This document shows positions 48,827 through 57,684 of a stretch of 64,000 nucleotides of DNA, in pieces. Within the stretch, counting starts at the first letter, position 1. Each line of letters starts with the position of its first letter. The position numbers and the translations under genes are program-made. Source of the stretch: Mycolicibacterium vaccae NBRC 14118 = CIP 105934 (lineage in GTDB: Bacteria; Actinomycetota; Actinomycetes; Mycobacteriales; Mycobacteriaceae); contig NZ_BCRS01000007.1 of the NCBI RefSeq assembly GCF_001552715.1, positions 1 through 64,000 on the forward strand, given 5' to 3'. The notes beneath the pieces are model-generated. The model was not told the DNA's origin. It did no database searches and worked only from the letters and a program-made list of their open reading frames with translations.

Positions 48827-49909
48827 TCAGTCGACGGTCCAGGTGTCCTTGCCGCGCAGCAACGACTGCAGGGCTGCGGTGTCGTGAGCCTTGGCCTCTT
48901 GTGCGGCGGCCAGCTGGGCGCGGGCGGCATCGTCGTAGGTCGGCTTGCTGACCTGGCGGAAAATGCCCATCACCATGTGGTCGAGGTTCTGCTCGCTCAA
49001 CCGCGACAACGCGAACGCGTACGCCGGATCGTCGATGGTGGCGTCGTGCACCACGATCTGATCGGCGGACACGTCGGCGGTCTTGGCGATCTCCAGGCCG
49101 AACCCGGACTTGACCACGGCGTACTCGCCGTCGGCGCCGAAGGTGATCGGCTCACCGTGGGTGATGTTGATCAGCCGGTCCTCGGCGCCTTCTTTACGCA
49201 GCGCGTCGAACGAGCCGTCGTTGAAGATCGGGCAGTCCTGCATGATCTCCACCAGCGCGGCACCGCGGTGCTGTGCGGCCCCGCGCAACACCTCGGTCAG
49301 GCCCTTGCGGTCGGAGTCCAGCGCACGCCCGACGAAGGTCGCCTCGGCGCCCAGCGCCAGGGAGACCGGGTTGAACGGGTAGTCCAGCGAGCCCATCGGG
49401 GTCGACTTGGTGACCTTGCCGGTCTCCGACGTCGGCGAGTACTGCCCCTTGGTGAGACCGTAGATCCGGTTGTTGAACAGCAGGATCGTGATGTTGATGT
49501 TGCGGCGCAGCGCGTGGATCAGGTGGTTGCCGCCGATCGACAGCGCGTCGCCGTCACCGGTGACAACCCACACCGACAGGTCTTCGCGAGCCAGCGCAAG
49601 ACCGGTGGCGATGGTCGGCGCGCGACCGTGGATCGAGTGGAACCCGTAGGTCTCCAGGTAGTACGGGAACCGGCTGGAGCAGCCGATGCCGCTGACGAAC
49701 GCGATGTTCTCGCGCCGCAGACCCAGCTCGGGCAGGAAGTTGCGGATGGTGTTGAGGATGACGTAGTCACCGCAGCCGGGGCACCAGCGGACCTCCTGGT
49801 CGCTGGTGAAGTCCTTGCCCTTCTGGGGCGCGTCGGCCTTGGGCACCCGGCTGGTCTTTGTCAGCCCCCCCGGTGTCAATCCGAGATCGCTACCGACAAG
49901 ATCCGTCAT
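48827..49909 (-). CDS. korB: 2-oxoglutarate:ferredoxin oxidoreductase, beta subunit
   Basis: 360 residues. Thiamine diphosphate subunit: WCPGCGDYVILNTIRNFLPE near the start, GDGDALSIGGNHLIHALRRN and LFNNRIYGLTKGQYSPTS for cofactor and metal binding. With KorA it makes succinyl-CoA and reduced ferredoxin independently of the classical dehydrogenase complex. Overlaps korA by 4 bases (ATGA). Confidence 0.95.
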   Translation of the reverse strand: MTDLVGSDLGLTPGGLTKTSRVPKADAPQKGKDFTSDQEVRWCPGCGDYVILNTIRNFLPELGLRRENIAFVSGIGCSSRFPYYLETYGFHSIHGRAPTIATGLALAREDLSVWVVTGDGDALSIGGNHLIHALRRNINITILLFNNRIYGLTKGQYSPTSETGKVTKSTPMGSLDYPFNPVSLALGAEATFVGRALDSDRKGLTEVLRGAAQHRGAALVEIMQDCPIFNDGSFDALRKEGAEDRLINITHGEPITFGADGEYAVVKSGFGLEIAKTADVSADQIVVHDATIDDPAYAFALSRLSEQNLDHMVMGIFRQVSKPTYDDAARAQLAAAQEAKAHDTAALQSLLRGKDTWTVD

Positions 49910-51852
49910 GCGCTCACTCCCACATTCTCGACGGTGGCCGCGGCCAGCCGCGCGAACTTGGCCTTCTCAAGTTCCTTCTCGGCCAGCGTCCCATCCAGGG
50001 CCGAGTCGATGATGCCTTCGACCTCGTCGGCCAGGAACGCCATGCCTTCCACCTTGGTCACCGACTGTACGTCCACGAGGTAGCGCCCCCGCAGCAACAG
50101 CGCCAGCTGACCGAGGTTCATCTCTGGGACGACCACCTTGGGGTACTTGCGTAGCACCTCGCCGAGGTTGGCCGGGAACGGGTTGAGGTGCTGCAGTTGT
50201 GCGTGCGCGACCTTGATGCCGTTGCGGCGCGCACGCCGGCAGGCCTCACCGATCGGCCCGTAGCTGCTGCCCCATCCGAGCATCAGCAGGTCGGCATCCC
50301 CGCTGGGGTCGTCGACCTCCAGGTCAGGCACCGCGATGCCGGCGATCTTCTCGTTGCGCAGCCGGACCATCAGGTCGTGGTTCTTGGGCTCGTAGGAGAT
50401 GTTGCCCGAACCGTTGGCCGACTCCAGACCGCCGATGCGGTGCGCGAGACCCGGGGTGCCCGGGACCGCGAACTGGCGGGCCAGCGTCTCGGGATCACGC
50501 GCGTACGGCTGGAACGGCTCACCTTCCTTGGCGAAGGTGTGCTCGATCGGCTCGTAGGTGGAGATGTCCGGGATTGCCCACGGCTCCGAGCCGTTGGCGA
50601 TCGCGCCGTCGGACAGGATCATCACCGGCGTGTGGTAGTTGATGGCGATCCGGACAGCTTCGACGGCGATGTCGAAGCAGTCGGACGGGGACCGCGGCGC
50701 CAGCACCGCCACCGGCGATTCACCGTTGCGGCCGAACATCGCCTGCAGCAGATCGGCCTGCTCGGTCTTGGTGGGCAGACCGGTCGAGGGCCCGCCGCGC
50801 TGCACGTCGATGACGATCAGCGGCAGCTCGGTCATCACGGCCAGGCCGATGGCCTCTGATTTCAGCGAGACACCGGGCCCGGAGGTGCTGGTCACGCCGA
50901 GCGCGCCGCCATAGGACGCGCCGATGGCGGCACCGATGCCGGCGATCTCGTCCTCGGCCTGGAACGTCAGCACATTGAAGTTCTTGTGCTTGGACAGCTC
51001 GTGGAGGATGTCGGAGGCCGGCGTGATCGGGTAGGTGCCGAGCACCACCTGCAGGTCTGACAGGTGGCCGGCGGCCACGAGGCCGTAGGCCAGTGCGGTG
51101 TTGCCCGAGATCTGGCGGTACTCGCCCGTCTTGAGCTTCGCGGGCGCGACCTCGTAGGTGGTCGCGAACGCCTCGGTCGTCTCACCGAAGTTCCATCCGG
51201 CCTTGAGCGCGAGGACGTTGGCCTCGGCGACGTCGGGCTTACGGGCGAACTTCTCGCGGATGAACGCCTCGCTGTGCTCGAGCTCGCGTCCGTACATCCA
51301 GGACAGCAGCCCGAGGGCGAACATGTTCTTGGCGCGCTGGCCGTCCTTCTTGGTCGCGCCGATCTCCTCGACCGCTCCGAGCGTCAGCGTGGTCATGGGG
51401 ACCGCCTGCACGACGTAGTCCGACAGTTCGTCGCTCTCCAGCGGGTTGCTGTCGTAGCCCACCTTGGCGAGGTTGCGCTTGGTGAACTCGTCGGAGTTCG
51501 CGATGATCAGGCCGCCGCGCGGCAGATCGGAGACGTTGGCCTTGAGCGCGGCGGGGTTCATCGCCACCAGCACGTCGGGGCGGTCACCGGCGGTGAGGAT
51601 GTCGTAGTCGGCGATCTGGATCTGGAACGACGACACACCGGGCAGGGTGCCCTGTGGCGCACGGATCTCGGCCGGGTAGTTCGGTTGGGTGGCGAGGTCA
51701 TTGCCGAACAGCGCCGCCTCAGAGGTGAAGCGGTCGCCGGTGAGCTGCATGCCGTCGCCGGAGTCGCCGGCGAACCGGATGACGACCTTCTCGAGCTTCT
51801 GTCGAGGCGTTGCGGCCGCGTTGCCGTTCTCTCCCACTCGCCTGCCTTCCAT
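49906..51852 (-). CDS. korA: 2-oxoglutarate:ferredoxin oxidoreductase, alpha subunit with fused gamma domain
   Basis: 648 residues from ATG 51852; a GTG five codons later and a GTG at 51951 are alternatives. The N-terminal part is the gamma domain (VVIRFAGDSGDGMQLTGDRF), followed by the alpha domain with YPITPASDILHELSK, TSTSGPGVSLKSEAIGLAV and QRGGPSTGLPTKTEQADLLQ. This fused order is that of mycobacterial KorA (Rv2455c). Confidence 0.94.
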   Translation of the reverse strand: MEGRRVGENGNAAATPRQKLEKVVIRFAGDSGDGMQLTGDRFTSEAALFGNDLATQPNYPAEIRAPQGTLPGVSSFQIQIADYDILTAGDRPDVLVAMNPAALKANVSDLPRGGLIIANSDEFTKRNLAKVGYDSNPLESDELSDYVVQAVPMTTLTLGAVEEIGATKKDGQRAKNMFALGLLSWMYGRELEHSEAFIREKFARKPDVAEANVLALKAGWNFGETTEAFATTYEVAPAKLKTGEYRQISGNTALAYGLVAAGHLSDLQVVLGTYPITPASDILHELSKHKNFNVLTFQAEDEIAGIGAAIGASYGGALGVTSTSGPGVSLKSEAIGLAVMTELPLIVIDVQRGGPSTGLPTKTEQADLLQAMFGRNGESPVAVLAPRSPSDCFDIAVEAVRIAINYHTPVMILSDGAIANGSEPWAIPDISTYEPIEHTFAKEGEPFQPYARDPETLARQFAVPGTPGLAHRIGGLESANGSGNISYEPKNHDLMVRLRNEKIAGIAVPDLEVDDPSGDADLLMLGWGSSYGPIGEACRRARRNGIKVAHAQLQHLNPFPANLGEVLRKYPKVVVPEMNLGQLALLLRGRYLVDVQSVTKVEGMAFLADEVEGIIDSALDGTLAEKELEKAKFARLAAATVENVGVSA

Positions 51853-52313
51853 GAGTTGCCCGGTGCTGCAGGGCCGCATCAGGCGAACCCCCACCGAGTC
51901 GCAGTCGACGCGACGCGCCGTCAGTGGGTGCCCACCACAGTTTGGTGTCACTGTCGGTACCGATTATTGCACTTCTCTTAGGCGTGCCTATACCAGGCAG
52001 GTCGGCCGTGTCCCGGTGACGTCGCAACGAACGCACTGTTCAACGCTTCAGCCGGAGTCACGGTGAGACAAAATTGTGGTGTTCGTCACGTCTACGAGAC
52101 ACCACAGGCCGGCCGGAAATTCTTAGAAAAGGTTACCGATCGGTAGCCGACAGCTAGCACCGCGGGCACGGCCCGCCCAGGCCGCGGCGACCACCCGCCG
52201 AGGGGTCGAAGGAGTGGTGTGACGCAGCACACCCACTTCGGTGCGCACACGATTGCACGGGGTGCTACTTTGACCGTTGAGCAGCAGTACGGCAGCAGCT
52301 GGGGAGGGCGTAC
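51853..52313. other. Divergent intergenic region between korA and the LacI gene
   Basis: About 460 bases that must hold the korA and lacI promoters. It contains a 12-base perfect palindrome TACCGATCGGTA (52134-52145), resembling TetR-type sites, and an ACGATTGCAC half-operator (52249-52258) near the LacI start. No small gene was convincing. Confidence 0.6.
52249..52258. promoter_or_regulatory. LacI half-operator upstream of the regulator gene
   Basis: ACGATTGCAC is identical to the right ten bases of the full palindrome at 53621-53636. It ends 55 bases before the LacI ATG, consistent with autoregulation. Confidence 0.5.
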
Positions 52314-53327
52314 ATGCAGGCCGATCGCGTGACGCTGAAGGTGGTCGCCGAGGCCGCCGGGGTTCACCCGTCGACGGTGTCGCGAGCCCTGAGGAGAACG
52401 ACCGGCAAAGGCGCCGACGACCCCAACAGCGTGCGGATCCGTGAGATCGCCAAGAGCCTCGGATACGTGCCGAATGCCAACGCCGCAAGCCTGAAGACCC
52501 ACCGCTCCACCGCATTCGGGGTGATCGTGCCCCGTCTCACCGACGTCGTCCTGTCCGGTACCTACGATGCGATCGAACACACGGCCAATGCAGCCGGCTT
52601 CGACACGTTCGTGGCCAACTCGCACGACGATCCCGCCGAGCAGCTGCGCCGGATCGAACTGCTGCTCGGCCGTAACGTCGACGGCCTGATCATCGGCGAC
52701 GCCCGCCTCGACAACGACAACGTGGCCGGACTCGACCGGCGCGGGGTGAAGTTCGTGCTGGTCAACCGCCGCAAGCCCGGACAACTGTCGGTGACCTGCG
52801 ACGATTACCGCGGCGGCTGGCTCATCGGCGAACATCTCGCCGACCTCGGGCACCAGCGCGTGGGGATCATCACCGGCCCCCGGTGGGCGAGCACCGCCAC
52901 GGACCGACTCAGCGGATGCGTGGACGCGCTGGAGAGCCGGGGCGTGGTGGTCCATCCCGACATGCGGCTCCACCAGGGCTTCGACGCCGCCGACGGAGCC
53001 GCGGGCGCCCGCACCCTGCTGACGGCCGAGCAACGTCCGACCGCGATTTTCGCCGCTAACGACGCCAGCGCGATCGGGGTGATGGGGGTTCTCCGCGACT
53101 TCGGCATGCGGGTCCGCGACGATGTGGCCGTCGTCGGCTACAACGACATCGACCTCTGCGCGTCGTTGCCCGTGCCCCTCACCACGGTGCGCAGTCCGTT
53201 CCGGGAGATGGGGACGATCGCCAGCCAGACCCTGTTGTCGCTGGTGGAGGGCCGATCCGTGTCCTCGGCGATGCTGCAGCCCCAGTTGGTCGTGCGGGAG
53301 TCCACGAGCTCCGCCCCGGCGCAGTAA
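52314..53327 (+). CDS. LacI-family transcriptional regulator of the downstream catabolic operon
   Basis: 337 residues. N-terminal helix-turn-helix with TLKVVAEAAGVHPSTVSRAL, a slightly long hinge, then a periplasmic-binding-protein-like effector domain with GYNDIDLCASLPVPLTTVRSP. Same strand and directly upstream of the NicX/UbiD operon; a matching palindromic operator sits just before that operon. The effector is probably the pathway's aromatic acid or an intermediate. Confidence 0.93.
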   Translation: MQADRVTLKVVAEAAGVHPSTVSRALRRTTGKGADDPNSVRIREIAKSLGYVPNANAASLKTHRSTAFGVIVPRLTDVVLSGTYDAIEHTANAAGFDTFVANSHDDPAEQLRRIELLLGRNVDGLIIGDARLDNDNVAGLDRRGVKFVLVNRRKPGQLSVTCDDYRGGWLIGEHLADLGHQRVGIITGPRWASTATDRLSGCVDALESRGVVVHPDMRLHQGFDAADGAAGARTLLTAEQRPTAIFAANDASAIGVMGVLRDFGMRVRDDVAVVGYNDIDLCASLPVPLTTVRSPFREMGTIASQTLLSLVEGRSVSSAMLQPQLVVRESTSSAPAQ

Positions 53328-53682
53328 GTCTTCGGCGCCGTCCTGAAATCGATTGCGCCATTTCGCTGAGAAGTGACCAGATCTCCGTTACCGTTCTCCC
53401 ACACCTGAGTTGACACCACCGTCGCCCAGACCCGAAGCGGACTGAGCGCGGCACTTGGGCGTGCGTCCGTCGGCGTGTGCTCTTCAGGCGTTATCACGTT
53501 GCGCCAGAGAGCTATTGGGTTTCATGTTACGAACATGTGGCCGCGCGTTACCTCGGCGCTAAAGCCTCGGTTACCTGTTGACGTACGCGTCGACGGATGG
53601 CAACCTCACACACCAAGCACGTGCAAACGATTGCACCAACTGCAGAGGACACGGACACTTGCACCCTTCGAGGCCACACCTG
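53328..53682. other. Promoter region of the catabolic operon
   Basis: 355 bases without a gene between lacI and the nitrilase gene. The only clear element is the LacI palindrome at 53621-53636, 47 bases before the proposed GTG start. An apparent N-terminal extension of the nitrilase frame across the operator is rejected. Confidence 0.6.
53621..53636. promoter_or_regulatory. LacI-type operator
   Basis: GTGCAA-ACGA-TTGCAC, a perfect 6-base palindrome with a 4-base centre, close to the general LacI/GalR pattern TGCAANCGNTTGCA. Ten bases recur upstream of lacI. Confidence 0.75.
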
Positions 53683-54519
53683 GTGAAAATCGGGGCGGTT
53701 CAGCTCACTGCCGTACCCGGACGTCGGGACCTCAACCTCGCCCGAGCCGAGCGCGCAATACGGGAACTCGCGGCGCAGGGTGCGGGGCTGGTGGTGCTTC
53801 CTGAACTTTTCAGTAACGGCTACGCCTTCGAACCTGAGTTTGCCGAGCCGGTTTCCGGCACCACGGTGCAGACCTTGGTCCAGCTCGCCCGGTCGTGCCG
53901 CACCACCATCGTCACTGCGCTGCACATTCGTGACGAGGCAGGCATTTATCGCGATCGGGCGCTGATCATCGGTCCCGACGGACCGCTCGCCGAAGCCGAC
54001 AAATCCTATCTGTGGGGCCAGGAAGTCGGTTCGCTGGTTCCGGGTGACTGGAAGGGTGCCATCGCCGACACGCCTGCCGGGGTGGTGGGTGTGGCGGTCT
54101 GCTACGAGGCGGGCTTTCCCGAGATGGTGCGCGATCTGGCCGTGCGCGGCGCACAGATCATCGCGGTGCCTGCGGCGTTCGGCCGACCGAGACTGCACGC
54201 ATGGGAGCTGATGACCCGGTCCAGGGCCCTGGAAAACGGTTGCATCCTGGTCGCCGCCGGGCTCACCGGCGACAACGGGCGCGGCAACGAGTTCGCCGGA
54301 CACAGCAGGGTCGTGGGTCCGCGCGGCGAAGTGCTGTCGGGGATCGACCGTGGGGAGGGCACCGTGCTCTGCGAGGTGGACCTCGACGACATCGAGCAGG
54401 CACGCACCGAGATCCCCTACCTGCGATCACTGGAGTTGCGCAGCACCCACGACGGCGGCGCACGGGTTCCGCGCCCGCCTATCGACCGCACCGATGCACA
54501 CGAACCGACGAGGAGCTGA
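53683..54519 (+). CDS. Nitrilase-superfamily C-N hydrolase
   Basis: 278 residues from GTG 53683. The triad is intact: E40 (VVLPELFSNGYAFEP), K106 (EADKSYLW) and C139 (GVAVCYEAGFPE). The family cleaves nitriles, amides or N-carbamoyl groups. First gene of the operon with nicX, it could hydrolyse maleamate or an N-formyl/amide intermediate produced after pyridine ring cleavage, or release the acid from an amide substrate. Which of these is inference. The next gene starts 11 bases on. Confidence 0.87.
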   Translation: MKIGAVQLTAVPGRRDLNLARAERAIRELAAQGAGLVVLPELFSNGYAFEPEFAEPVSGTTVQTLVQLARSCRTTIVTALHIRDEAGIYRDRALIIGPDGPLAEADKSYLWGQEVGSLVPGDWKGAIADTPAGVVGVAVCYEAGFPEMVRDLAVRGAQIIAVPAAFGRPRLHAWELMTRSRALENGCILVAAGLTGDNGRGNEFAGHSRVVGPRGEVLSGIDRGEGTVLCEVDLDDIEQARTEIPYLRSLELRSTHDGGARVPRPPIDRTDAHEPTRS

Positions 54520-54530
54520 GGAACACCCGC

Positions 54531-55580
54531 ATGATCGACTTTGAAGGTGTCGACCTGATCGAGCCGTTCCGCAAGGAACTGGAGCTGTGCAAGGTGAGGG
54601 CCGGCGAGCACGTCGTGATCCTCTCCGAGCCCAGCAGCCGGTCCGACTACGTCGCGGCGTCGTTCGCGGCGGCCAGATCCCTGGGTGCGCATGTGATCTC
54701 CGCGGTCGTTCCCGGCGGCTCCGCGGCACCGACACCGTCCACCCACACCGGCGCAGGACCGGGCCTGGTGTCGGTGTTGGAAGACACCGTCGCCCAGGAA
54801 CTGTTGAAGAACGCCGACCTGGTTGTCGACCTCACCCGGGAGGGCTTCATCCACGCCCCTGCCCAGCAGTCGATCCTCGACTGCGGCACGCGCATCATCT
54901 TCATCTGCGACGCGCCCGAGGTGCTCATCCGCAACCTGCCGGCCGAGGGCGACAAGGCCAGGGCGCTCGCGGCCGTCGACGCGGCCCGGGCGGCCACGAC
55001 AATGCTCGTCACCTCTGCGGCGGGCACGAACCTCACCGTCGACATGGCCGACTGCCATCCCGGCTTCCAGACCGGATTCGCCGACGACCCCGGACGCTGG
55101 GACCACTGGCCCTCGACCATGATGCTGTGCTGGCCGCAGATCAGCGAGGGCACCATCGTGCTCTCCCCCGGCGACATTCTGCTGCCGTTCAAGGAGTACA
55201 TCCGTACCGACATCCATCTGACCGTCGTGGCCGGCCACATCGAAAAGGTCTCCGGCGCAGGGGACGCCGCCATGCTCGAGCAGTACTTCGTCGACTCGAA
55301 CGACAAGTGGGCCCGCTACCTCAGCCACATGGGCTGGGGGCTGATGAAATCCGCCGACTGGTTCGCCACCGCCATGTACTCCAAGCACGAGATCATGGGG
55401 ATGGACGCCCGCGCCTACGCCGGCAACTTCCTCTGGTCCACCGGCCCGCATCCCTTCCTCGGCCGGGATTCCTACGCCCACCTCGACATCGCGATGCGCG
55501 GGTGCACGATCGAGCTCGACGGCCACGCCGTCGTGGTCGACGGCCACCTGGTCGACGGCGACATCGAGGTCTCCGCGTGA
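54531..55580 (+). CDS. nicX: NicX-like 2,5-dihydroxypyridine 5,6-dioxygenase
   Basis: 349 residues, against about 350 in Pseudomonas putida NicX. The similarity is strong through FADDPGRWDHWPS, LSPGDILLPFKEY, LSHMGWGL, MDARAYAGNFLWSTGP and AHLDIAMRGC. The Fe(II) ligands of NicX (His265, His318, Asp320) correspond to His266, His317 and Asp319 here. The fold is related to M29 aminopeptidases, which is the likely automatic annotation. It opens the ring of 2,5-dihydroxypyridine to N-formylmaleamate. GAGGAGCTGAGG precedes the ATG; it overlaps the next gene by GTGA. Confidence 0.88.
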   Translation: MIDFEGVDLIEPFRKELELCKVRAGEHVVILSEPSSRSDYVAASFAAARSLGAHVISAVVPGGSAAPTPSTHTGAGPGLVSVLEDTVAQELLKNADLVVDLTREGFIHAPAQQSILDCGTRIIFICDAPEVLIRNLPAEGDKARALAAVDAARAATTMLVTSAAGTNLTVDMADCHPGFQTGFADDPGRWDHWPSTMMLCWPQISEGTIVLSPGDILLPFKEYIRTDIHLTVVAGHIEKVSGAGDAAMLEQYFVDSNDKWARYLSHMGWGLMKSADWFATAMYSKHEIMGMDARAYAGNFLWSTGPHPFLGRDSYAHLDIAMRGCTIELDGHAVVVDGHLVDGDIEVSA

Positions 55581-56857
55581 CCCGCGCAACGGACCACCCG
55601 ACGCAGGCACTGGTCGTCGGCGCCGGTATCGGCGGCCTGAGCGCCGCCTGCACGCTGCGCGCGGCGGGGCTGCAGGTGACCGTGCTGGAGCAGGCACCGG
55701 AGCTCGGCGAGGTGGGAACCGGCCTCCAGATCGGACCGAACGCGTCACGGATCATCCTGCGGCTCGGCCTTGCCGATGCGATCAACCCGCATGTGCTGGT
55801 CACCCAGGAGTCCATCCGGCGCCGGTGGGAGGACGGCAGTCTGCTCGCCCGCACCGAACTCGGCGACTCCGCGATCGCAGACTTCGGCGCGCCCTACTGG
55901 CATCTGCACCGGGCCGACCTGCACGCCGTACTCCACCGCGCCGCCACCGACCCGGACCGCCCCGGCAGCCCCGCCACCGTGCACACCGACTCCCGGGTGA
56001 CCGAGGTCGACGACTCCGATCCCGCACGCCCCGCGGTGATCACCGCCGACGGCAGGCGATTCGACGCCGACGTGGTGATCGGGGCCGACGGCATCAAGTC
56101 GTGTGTCCGCGACGCCGTCGATGCGCCCACCGAGATACTCTCCAGCGGAGACATGGCGTACCGGACGCTGATCCGGGGCGACCGCGCCGGTGCCGATCCG
56201 CGGACGGCCTGGCTGCTCGACCGGCCCGCCGCGAACTTCTGGCTCGGCCACGACCATCACCTCGTCGTCTACCCGATCCGCGATTTCACGGCGCTCAACG
56301 TCGTCGCCGTCGTGCCGGTGACACCCGAGGTCGATGCGGCCGGCCGGACCGAGGAGCCGGCCGAATCGATGCGAAGCGCCTACACCGGCTGGGACGAGAC
56401 CGTCGGCGCGTTGCTCGCCAAGTCCGAGGACACTGTCATCGGCTGGGCGCTGAATTACCAGACACCCCATACCAACTGGGTGAAAGGATCGATCGCGCTG
56501 CTGGGCGACGCCTGCCACGCGATGCTCCCCTACTTCTCGCAGGGCGCCTCGCAGGCCATCGAGGACGCTGCCGTGCTGGCTGAGGAACTCGGAGGCACCG
56601 ACCGGCACGCGATACCCGCGGCACTGCAGCGCTATCAGGATCGCCGCGCCGAGCACGCGGGCGTGGTGCAGAAGGGCGCGCTGGGCAACCGCGACCTGTT
56701 CCACCTGCCCGACGGGCCCGACCAACAGGCCAGGGACGAACGCTTCAAGGCCAAACATGCCGAGTCCGATGTGACCTTCGACTGGATCTACCGAGGGACC
56801 CCGTTGGCCGGAGATCCGCAACCGACCGCCGACACCCTTGCGAAAGGCCGTTCATGA
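55577..56857 (+). CDS. NicC-like FAD monooxygenase
   Basis: 426 residues from GTG 55577, which overlaps the nicX stop. Group A flavin monooxygenase: LVVGAGIGGLSAACTLRAAG, the DG motif VIGADGIKSCVRDAV, and GDACHAMLPYFSQGASQAIEDA. Same family as salicylate hydroxylase and 6-hydroxynicotinate 3-monooxygenase (NicC), which hydroxylates with loss of CO2 to give 2,5-dihydroxypyridine, the NicX substrate. Direct coupling to nicX makes a hydroxypyridine or hydroxypyridine carboxylate the likely substrate. The exact isomer cannot be read from sequence. Confidence 0.85.
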   Translation: MTRATDHPTQALVVGAGIGGLSAACTLRAAGLQVTVLEQAPELGEVGTGLQIGPNASRIILRLGLADAINPHVLVTQESIRRRWEDGSLLARTELGDSAIADFGAPYWHLHRADLHAVLHRAATDPDRPGSPATVHTDSRVTEVDDSDPARPAVITADGRRFDADVVIGADGIKSCVRDAVDAPTEILSSGDMAYRTLIRGDRAGADPRTAWLLDRPAANFWLGHDHHLVVYPIRDFTALNVVAVVPVTPEVDAAGRTEEPAESMRSAYTGWDETVGALLAKSEDTVIGWALNYQTPHTNWVKGSIALLGDACHAMLPYFSQGASQAIEDAAVLAEELGGTDRHAIPAALQRYQDRRAEHAGVVQKGALGNRDLFHLPDGPDQQARDERFKAKHAESDVTFDWIYRGTPLAGDPQPTADTLAKGRS

Positions 56858-57684
56858 CAACGCAACTCGATTCATCATTGTCCGGGGGTACCGTGAACCA
56901 GGCCGCCCGCGTCGACATCGAAAACGTCAGCCTGGCGTTCGAGACCAAACGCTCGGGACGGGTGCAGGCGCTCGAAGACTTCAGTCTGACCATCGAACCC
57001 GGAACGTTCTGCTGCATCGTCGGGCCGAGCGGCTGCGGCAAGTCGACGCTGCTGAGGATCATCGACGGCCTGCAGAAGCCCGACGCCGGCCGGGTTCTGA
57101 TCAACGACAAGGTCGTCGAAAAGCCCACCCTGGACGTCGGATTCGTGTTCCAGAAGTACAACCTGCTGCCTTGGCGATCGGTGCTGGCCAACGTCGAGTT
57201 CGGTCTGGAGAACCTCGGTGTGCCCAAGGACAAGCGCAGGCAGACCGCCCAGCGATGGATGAAGATCGTGGGCCTGGAAGGTTTCGAGGAGCACTACCCG
57301 GCCCAGCTGTCCGGGGGGATGCAGCAGCGGGTGGGGCTGATCCGGGCCCTCGCCATCGACCCCAAGATCCTGTTGATGGACGAGCCCTTCGGCGCCGTCG
57401 ACGACCTGACCCGGATGAAGCTGCAGGAAGAGTTGCTCAACCTCTGGGAACGCGACAACAAGACCGTCGTCTTCGTCACCCACGACATCGAGGAGGCGCT
57501 CTACCTCGCCGACCGGGTCATCGTGATGAGTGCCCGGCCGGGCCGGATCAGCGAGATCTTCGACGTCGACCTTCCCCGACCGCGTAATCCGGAGATCCGC
57601 GCACTGCCCGAATTCGCCAAACTCAAGGGCGAAGTCCTCAAGTGCCTGCACATGACCGGCGCGATCGGCCAGGACGGCGAATGA
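56854..57684 (+). CDS. ABC transporter ATPase, NitT/TauT type
   Basis: 276 residues. Walker A GPSGCGKST (57-65), Q-loop FVFQKYNLLPW, signature LSGGMQQRVG, Walker B ILLMDEPFGAVD and the switch histidine in VFVTHDIEEA. SsuB/TauB-like energising subunit of the importer encoded by the next three genes. It overlaps the monooxygenase stop (ATGA), tying uptake to the catabolic genes. Confidence 0.94.
   Translation: MTTQLDSSLSGGTVNQAARVDIENVSLAFETKRSGRVQALEDFSLTIEPGTFCCIVGPSGCGKSTLLRIIDGLQKPDAGRVLINDKVVEKPTLDVGFVFQKYNLLPWRSVLANVEFGLENLGVPKDKRRQTAQRWMKIVGLEGFEEHYPAQLSGGMQQRVGLIRALAIDPKILLMDEPFGAVDDLTRMKLQEELLNLWERDNKTVVFVTHDIEEALYLADRVIVMSARPGRISEIFDVDLPRPRNPEIRALPEFAKLKGEVLKCLHMTGAIGQDGE

Noticed and set aside
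53578-53682. N-terminal extension of the nitrilase gene
   Set aside because: It would run across the LacI operator and is not nitrilase-like; the conserved fold begins directly after GTG 53683.
54531-55580. Leucyl aminopeptidase (M29) identity for the NicX-like gene
   Set aside because: The protein has NicX length and the iron ligands in LSHMGWG and AHLDI, and it is flanked by pyridine-type catabolic genes.
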